From NCBI GenBank assembly GCA_000711775.1, contig ARYC01017104.1, positions 48,023 through 112,022 of the forward strand: DNA of 64,000 nucleotides, in the 5' to 3' direction. The notes beneath the pieces are model-generated. The model was not told the origin of the DNA. It saw only the letters and a list, made by a program, of their open reading frames with translations, and did not search any database. Source of the DNA: Oxytricha trifallax. Taxonomy: Eukaryota; Ciliophora; Spirotrichea; Sporadotrichida; Oxytrichidae. Position numbers and translations under genes: made by a program. Shown here piece by piece: positions 59,501 through 64,000 of the stretch. Numbering within the stretch: position 1 is the stretch's first letter; the number at the start of each line of letters is the position of its first letter.

Positions 59501-62500
59501 GCCAATATTTAATTAATTCTTTCAGAGCGAGGAAGATGTAGAATTTGTAAAAGTAGACAATTAAGAAACATTTATTTTTAACCAGAAATTAAAAAATAAA
59601 TCAAGTTTCAATTTTCAGTGACATTTTTTATTTTTATTAACAAATAATCGAGACCCACTTAATGTTATAATATATTTTTGAGATAAAGTGTGTTTTAAAT
59701 TATTGAGTAAAAAAATAAATCTTTATATTCTAAACTTAAAACTGATTAATTTTTGTTATCTTGTAAAAATTTAAATTTTACTAAATATTAAACCTTACAG
59801 CGCCGAGGTAGGCTATGGCTTTGATAGCTGCTATATCTTAATTTCCTTAAGAATATATAAAAAATATTAATTTATTTGAATGGATTTTGAAGGTGAACTA
59901 ATGACAAGAGATGTTTACACTTTCACAGATTTGCTTTCAGATATGGGAGGAATCTATAGTTCTCTGTTCGCTTTTGGTGCAATTATAGAATCTTAAATTA
60001 TAAATTAAAAAAGAACATTTATTATATAGTTGGAATATTCTCAGAGACACTATTCTATAAATAGATGATAAAAGATATCTATCAAGCTAGACCTTCTAAG
60101 AGAGGATTAACAGAGAGTATGAAAAACAGTTATGGGATATTCATAGACAGGAAAAATAATAAAAGTGCTATTAAAAAGAAGGAAACATTTGGCTTTAATA
60201 ATCGAACTTCTTCCTTGATAGATAAGTTCACCCTAAAAAACACACAGCACTATTGAATAAATTAAAATATAAATTTACCAATTTCTTAACAAAGTTAGTC
60301 TTAATTATAAATCAAATTATTTTTAGCAATAAAGCATCAACGTGCAGCATCTTGAAAATTCATAGTCAAGCTATTAATAAACTTAATAAAATAATAATCC
60401 AAAATCAAAGAAAAATTTTTTAAATTCTGCAAATGCGATTCATGAAAAGTCGCCTAAATTTGATTATTCTCAGGATACCTTTTCACAAATGTAAGATAGT
60501 ACCAGAGGAATGAAAATGTCATTTATAAATCAATGTGCTTCTAATTTATATGTATATAAATTATCATATATTTATCATCTCCACTAGATTTAAAACCCCA
60601 AAATCCCTTCCTCTTAAGTTTTATTTGTATTAGATTATTATGGGTAATGCCTTGATTAATAGTTTATTTGGGGTTGGCTTGAAATATTATTTTTAAATTA
60701 GATATTTGTTTTGAGAATTTTATAAATATTTTTTTGAAGGTAAAAAATAGATTTTAAAAGAATCATTATACTTCGGAAAATTTATGTAAACTTAAATTAT
60801 TCTTAAGTTCTTAAAGTTTAATTGTTATAATTATTTAATTTGAATGGGATAAAGAATATTTTTTTTTAAATATTCTTTTTCTAATTGATTATCTTCCAAT
60901 ATAGTCTCGTTATTTTTTAGAGATCATCAAATAATTATGAACTTATATAAAGGGGTATACCGTATTTAAAACTTAAAATTTTATGTGCTCCAAATAATAA
61001 TTTTGACTCTACTTTTAATTCAAGATTTAAATATAAATAATTAGGAGGGCTCTTAATTTAGTAAAAAAATTATTTTGAACAATTTTAATAGAAAATTAAA
61101 GTAAAAAAAAATTAATTAATTCTTAAATCAAATAATTTAAAATCTGTATCAACAGATTGAATTTATTTGACTAAATAACTAAAAAAATATTAAATTAAAA
61201 TAATTTTTTCGGATATTGATTCTACTGTATCAATTAGACCTATGGGGAATCAAAAGCCCAATTCCCCTTAATGAGTCTTATATGTGTTTTGATTGATGAG
61301 GGTAATGTTGGGGATTATGGTTTCTTTATGATTATTTTCATTTTTGTTGATAGATTCAATTTAATTAATTATTTTCATGGTTGAGATTTTTTTTATTTTA
61401 TATCATCATTTCATCTATACAAATGTTCTGGAGAAATGAGTCCACTAAGAAAATCTAAATGAAAGTAAAATTTCTTTTGCTTTTCTTACTTAATTGAACT
61501 ATCTTAATTTTTCAAATTCTACTTCTTATAAATCCTTGAGACTCCATTTTATGAAATGTTTTGGTCCAAATATAGTTTTAATTTTTAAGTACATGGTACC
61601 AATTAAGTTTTAAACTAAATGGAACTTTTCCATTAAAGCCTCATTAGTTTAAAACTAGGTTCTAATTAAGTTTTGGTACTATTAAATTGGTGCCAATTAA
61701 ATTAAACGAATATTGTAACAGTACTAATTGAATTTTAACAAATTTAACACTAATATAATGAAATTTAATAGATTAAAATTGATATCAATTTCTAAAACTT
61801 GTTACATTTTTTGCAAACTTTCTCCACGTATCTTTACTAGATTGACCTCCTATAAGATGCCCATATTTAATAGGTGTCAAAAATTTTAGTGACATTAGAA
61901 ATACAAATTTTAAGATTGATCTCCATTTATAACAATTCTTATACTAAAACATGTCATTATTAAGTCTACCAAATACCTAAAAATTACTCATTTTATGCAT
62001 GTTTCTTATTTTAACTTTACTTAAGTTACCAAACTCTTTTGTATTGAGCAAAAATATGTTAATAAAGAACGCAATCAATATGAAATGAAAGTATTGAATC
62101 GAATTTAACACTGCTTTATGATAAAAAATTTGGAAAATATTTGTTCATAAATCTCAAATATTTGAAATGATGTACCTATCTAACTTCATAAAAACAATCA
62201 GTTAAAGTGATAACTTTTGAATAAAATGTAGAGTAAAAAGAAATGTAAGTCAAACATATCTTTTCTGAATAAAAATGCTAAAATATATATGTAGATATAA
62301 AAACATACAAGTTAAGTATAAAAATAGTGATCATAAAACACTATCATAAATTCATAACTAGAATGTTAATGATGCTTCCTAACACAAACAAACCCTAATC
62401 CCCAACATTACCTTCATCAATCATATCACATATAAAACTCAATAAGGGGTTTGGGGTTTTGAATACACCTTAGATAAAAATAATAAGAGAAGAAAATGAA

Positions 62501-64000
62501 ACTGATTCAAGTAAAAATGATTATTATTTAAAGTTATTTTTAGAGTATTTATATTTTTAATAATGACAATACCTTTACAAAGAAGAACATAATTTGGCTA
62601 GTGTTGTGATACTTTTTATTTTTCATAGAATTGATTGATTGAAAAATATTAACAGAAATTGATACTTGAATTATTTCTTTAGAAATTTTGCCAAATAAAA
62701 CAGTAATTTTTTATAAAAAAAAAGACAGTATCAAAAGAATTTCTCATTTTTAAATTAAAAATAGAAGTCTAAACTAATATTCAAATTTTCACTATTTTTA
62801 TTTTAATTTAATTAAATATTAATTATTAGGAAGAAGAAAAAGTTTAAGTTAAAGTTAAAAGTGTTTAGAAGTAAAATTGATTGGTAGCAACTTTTATAAT
62901 GTGAATGATTGAAAAAAGTAAATAATTAATATAATAAACAATTGAATACAATTTAATGAGACTATATTTAAATTTAGATTAATTAATAAAAATCTTTTGG
63001 AATAAATTGCATTTATATATGCGAAATTTAAATTCTCAAATATGCTAAGATTTAAGGTTTGATTGATCTTCAATATGAAGAATAAATTATTGGAAATTTT
63101 TAATTAATGTGATTTTGCAATTTATTGACAAAAGTATGAAAAGAATTTAAATGATAGAAAACTGTTTTTGAATAAGAGTATTAAAAATTTTAAAGAATTT
63201 TAATTAAATATGAGATATTTAATTTTAGTATTTTAAAATAAAAAATGAATCAAATTTATGAGGTAATATTCTTGAATTTAATGATGTATTTTCTTTAAAA
63301 AATAAATATATCAATAAGAGGAAAAATCATGTTTAATTAGACGATTAGGTAAATTTTATATTTTCGTGTTCCTTTTGCGACACAAAAATACTTGAGATAC
63401 GTTAAAATAATATAATACTTTTGAATAAATAAAAATAGTTTTTTCTATTAAAAACTGTGAATTTATTTTGTCTATATCTTGAAAACAATTTACTTAAAAA
63501 ATTAAATTTTTCTGCTTCTATTATTCAGAATAAAATCTTTTTCATAATATAAAATAAAATAGTAGATTAAGTTTTTAGGGGGTTCGTTGACCCTGAAGCC
63601 CAAAATTTAAACAAAGGATCAGTCTCTCATCAACAATATCATACATCAAATCCTTAATAGAGTTAATTTCAAGATCAAATTTGTTGATTTAATGAGGACC
63701 ATATTCCAGAAGTTTATCGGAGAAAAGAAAATCAGAGAGAATTTGAAGTATAGGAGTGTCTACCTATAAATTAGTAGAATTTTATTTTCATTTAATTTTT
63801 CTGTCTACCTGTACAATAAGGGAGTGTAAAAAATTGATAATGAATTCGATGCTATAAGTCTAATAAAATTAATGAAATAAGTTAAGCTTCTTACCTCAAC
63901 TCTCCTCAACCCTACCCAAAAAATGATGCTTGGCTTTCAGAAGTAAAATGTTTTAGATTCAGATAGTAGTGACAATAATTCAGAAGAGGATGATGTAGCA
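56521..64000 (+). CDS. Copy 7: family membrane protein, continues beyond the window
   Basis: Start ATG 56521 (M-K-K-N-K-N-L-K-M-L), with D-M-Y-G-Q-P-F-Q following. Introns are at 56616-56665, 57139-57170, 57283-57912, 58095-58131 and 58525-58621. TM1 begins M-I-G-A-V-I-T at 57060. The loop has G-G-A-W-T-T-N-R-L-E and C-L-A-A-C, and Q-Y-F-D-F-N-D is near 58637. L-L-S-D-M-G-G-I-Y-S-S and TM2 are near 59930-60040. The segment after TM2 reads R-P-S-K-R-G-L-T-E-S-M-K. Tail blocks are near 60380-60525, 61215-61260 plus 62462-62535 (split by a TBE derivative), 63600-63765 and 63811 onward. It runs open to the window end in the D-N-N-S-E-E-D-D-V region. Near-duplicate of copy 6. The exon 2 stretch around the SINE is one base out of frame (40 nt where a multiple of 3 is needed), so one further joint there is missing or the copy is damaged. 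Confidence 0.75.
56690..57009 (-). mobile_element. tRNA-derived SINE, minus orientation, 15-bp target duplication
   Basis: AACTATGATATAATA occurs at 56675-56689 and 57010-57024. The 320-bp insert is far richer in GC than anything nearby. Read on the minus strand, the 5' end is tRNA-like, with an A-box-like CCAGATGGTTGG and a perfect B box GGTTCGAAACC (56942-56952). The 3' end, at the left, is a CTAA-repeat tail (GTTAGTTAGTTAAG on plus). It lies in exon 2 of copy 7. This is the classical structure of a LINE-mobilised SINE. A plus-strand open frame inside (56817-56999) is a by-product of the GC content. Confidence 0.85.
57205..57240 (+). other. IES, 36 bp, pointer GTGAT
   Basis: GTGAT occurs at 57200-57204 and 57236-57240. 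Same site and pointer as copy 6 (45510-45542), different interior sequence. Confidence 0.8.
57378..57756. mobile_element. Probable MITE family B in intron 3 of copy 7
   Basis: CAGGGGGAGTATCCTGCCACC at the left resembles the family B end. A C-run at 57747-57752 (TTTTCCCCCTC) may be the other end. The right motif is incomplete, so borders are tentative. Confidence 0.45.
57940..58011 (+). other. IES, 72 bp, pointer GG
   Basis: GG occurs at 57938-57939 and 58010-58011. Removal gives A-F-G-G-Y-D-S-K-Y. Shared site with copy 6. Confidence 0.7.
58206..58268 (+). other. IES, 63 bp, pointer AAAAT
   Basis: AAAAT occurs at 58201-58205 and 58264-58268. Removal gives D-K-K-N-E-S-A-Y-A-D-V-R. Confidence 0.8.
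58692..59376 (+). other. IES, 685 bp, pointer AAGATA
   Basis: AAGATA occurs at 58686-58691 and 59371-59376. Removal gives K-F-I-E-D-R-F-F-L-P-V-Q-T-S. Copy 6 has about 95 bp here with pointer AAG. Confidence 0.8.
59855..59881 (+). other. IES, 27 bp, pointer GAAT
   Basis: GAAT occurs at 59851-59854 and 59878-59881. Removal gives I-S-L-R-M-D-F-E-G-E. Same site as copy 6. Confidence 0.8.
59989..60029 (+). other. IES, 41 bp, pointer TATAG, inside TM2
   Basis: TATAG occurs at 59984-59988 and 60025-60029. Removal gives G-A-I-I-V-G-I-F-S-E-T-L-F. Confidence 0.8.
60591..60690. repeat. Solo TBE-like left end in copy 7
   Basis: TAAAACCCCAAAATCCCTTC followed inside by TTTATTTGGGGTTGGCTTG. No right end was recognised. 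It lies in the intron or IES region before S-T-V-S-I-R-P. Confidence 0.45.
61261..62461 (-). mobile_element. Non-autonomous TBE derivative in an exon of copy 7
   Basis: The ends are CAAAAGCCCAATTCCCC and GGGGTTTGGGGTTTTG, with AAT at 61258-61260 and 62462-62464. Inner TIR parts mirror each other (TTGATGAGGGTAATG and CATTACCTTCATCAA). Around 61595-61865 it keeps the inverted TBE divergent spacer (GGTACC-type repeats, then CTCCACGTATC and CCTATAAGATGCCCATATTTAATA as at 52680-52725). Excision restores I-R-P-M-G-N-T-P-Q-I-K-I-I, aligned with copy 6 (L-R-P-T-A-Y-S-S-Q-I-K-I-V). Confidence 0.85.
62536..63597. other. IES region in copy 7
   Basis: About 1 kb of AT-rich DNA separates the block S-S-K-N-D-Y-Y-L-K from the block Q-S-L-I-N-N-I. 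The corresponding interval in copy 6 is only about 50 bp. No terminal repeats or pointer were settled. Confidence 0.5.
63766..63810 (+). other. IES, 45 bp, pointer TGTCTACCT
   Basis: The 9-bp repeat occurs at 63757-63765 and 63802-63810. Removal gives K-Y-R-S-V-Y-L-Y-N-K-G-V. Copy 6 has 32 bp at this site with only TGT shared. Confidence 0.85.

Noticed and set aside
5681..64000. Scrambled gene order in the array
   Set aside because: All recognised blocks run in the same order and orientation as the protein. No block was found inverted or permuted within a copy.

Overview
The window reads as germline (micronuclear) DNA of a hypotrich ciliate of the Oxytricha/Sterkiella/Stylonychia type. Four things point there. 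(1) Long open frames appear only when TAA and TAG are read as glutamine and TGA as the sole stop. (2) One complete 4.1 kb transposon has the exact organisation of the telomere-bearing TBE elements: C4A4-repeat termini, a DD34E transposase, a small ORF on the opposite strand, a zinc-finger/kinase ORF and a 3-bp ANT target duplication. (3) Genes are broken by short AT-rich segments flanked by 2-10 bp direct repeats, as expected of internal eliminated sequences (IESs) with pointers. (4) Composition is extremely AT-rich outside exons. The exact species cannot be decided from the sequence alone. All MDS order seen is linear; I found no convincing scrambled gene.

The main content is a plus-strand tandem array of paralogous genes for one large membrane-protein family, called copies 0 to 7 here: 0 (3'-end only, 3-1481), 1 (5681-10147), 2 (13340-18446), 3 (about 19645-26840), 4 (31148-37730), 5 (39199-44935), 6 (45148-54861, split by the TBE) and 7 (56521 to beyond the window), plus an orphan last exon at 29266-29412. 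Shared layout: short cytosolic N-terminus with a D-M-Y-G-Q-P-F motif, intron 1, TM1, intron 2, a conserved R-S-D-N-K-T-S-R segment, introns 3 and 4, a cysteine-containing loop with G-G-A-W-T-T-N-R, a V-N-Q-Y-F-D-F segment, a D-L-L-S-D-x-G-G-I-Y-S-S-L-F motif leading into TM2, then a long Gln/Asn-rich cytosolic tail with a conserved K-G-V-K-K-I-x-x-E-F-D block. Introns 1-4 are ordinary GT-AG introns at the same codons in every copy. The IESs differ from copy to copy, and aligning the paralogs shows exactly what must be removed.

Mobile DNA is layered on this array. There is one nearly intact TBE (50640-54756), at least four non-autonomous TBE deletion derivatives of about 0.95-1.2 kb (20001-20968, 34412-35613, 46650-47598, 61261-62461), several decayed TBE ends, three families of palindromic MITE-like elements, a 797-bp near-perfect palindrome (35813-36609), a tRNA-headed SINE with a 15-bp target duplication (56690-57009) and an unclassified 617-bp insertion (49255-49871). 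Many sit inside exons, and removing the element plus one copy of its target repeat restores the paralog reading frame. The same array therefore shows transposons in the act of behaving as IESs. Intergenic stretches (1482-5680, 10867-13339, 18447-19644, 26841-31147, 37731-39198, 54862-56520) hold mostly decayed repeats and very AT-rich DNA.
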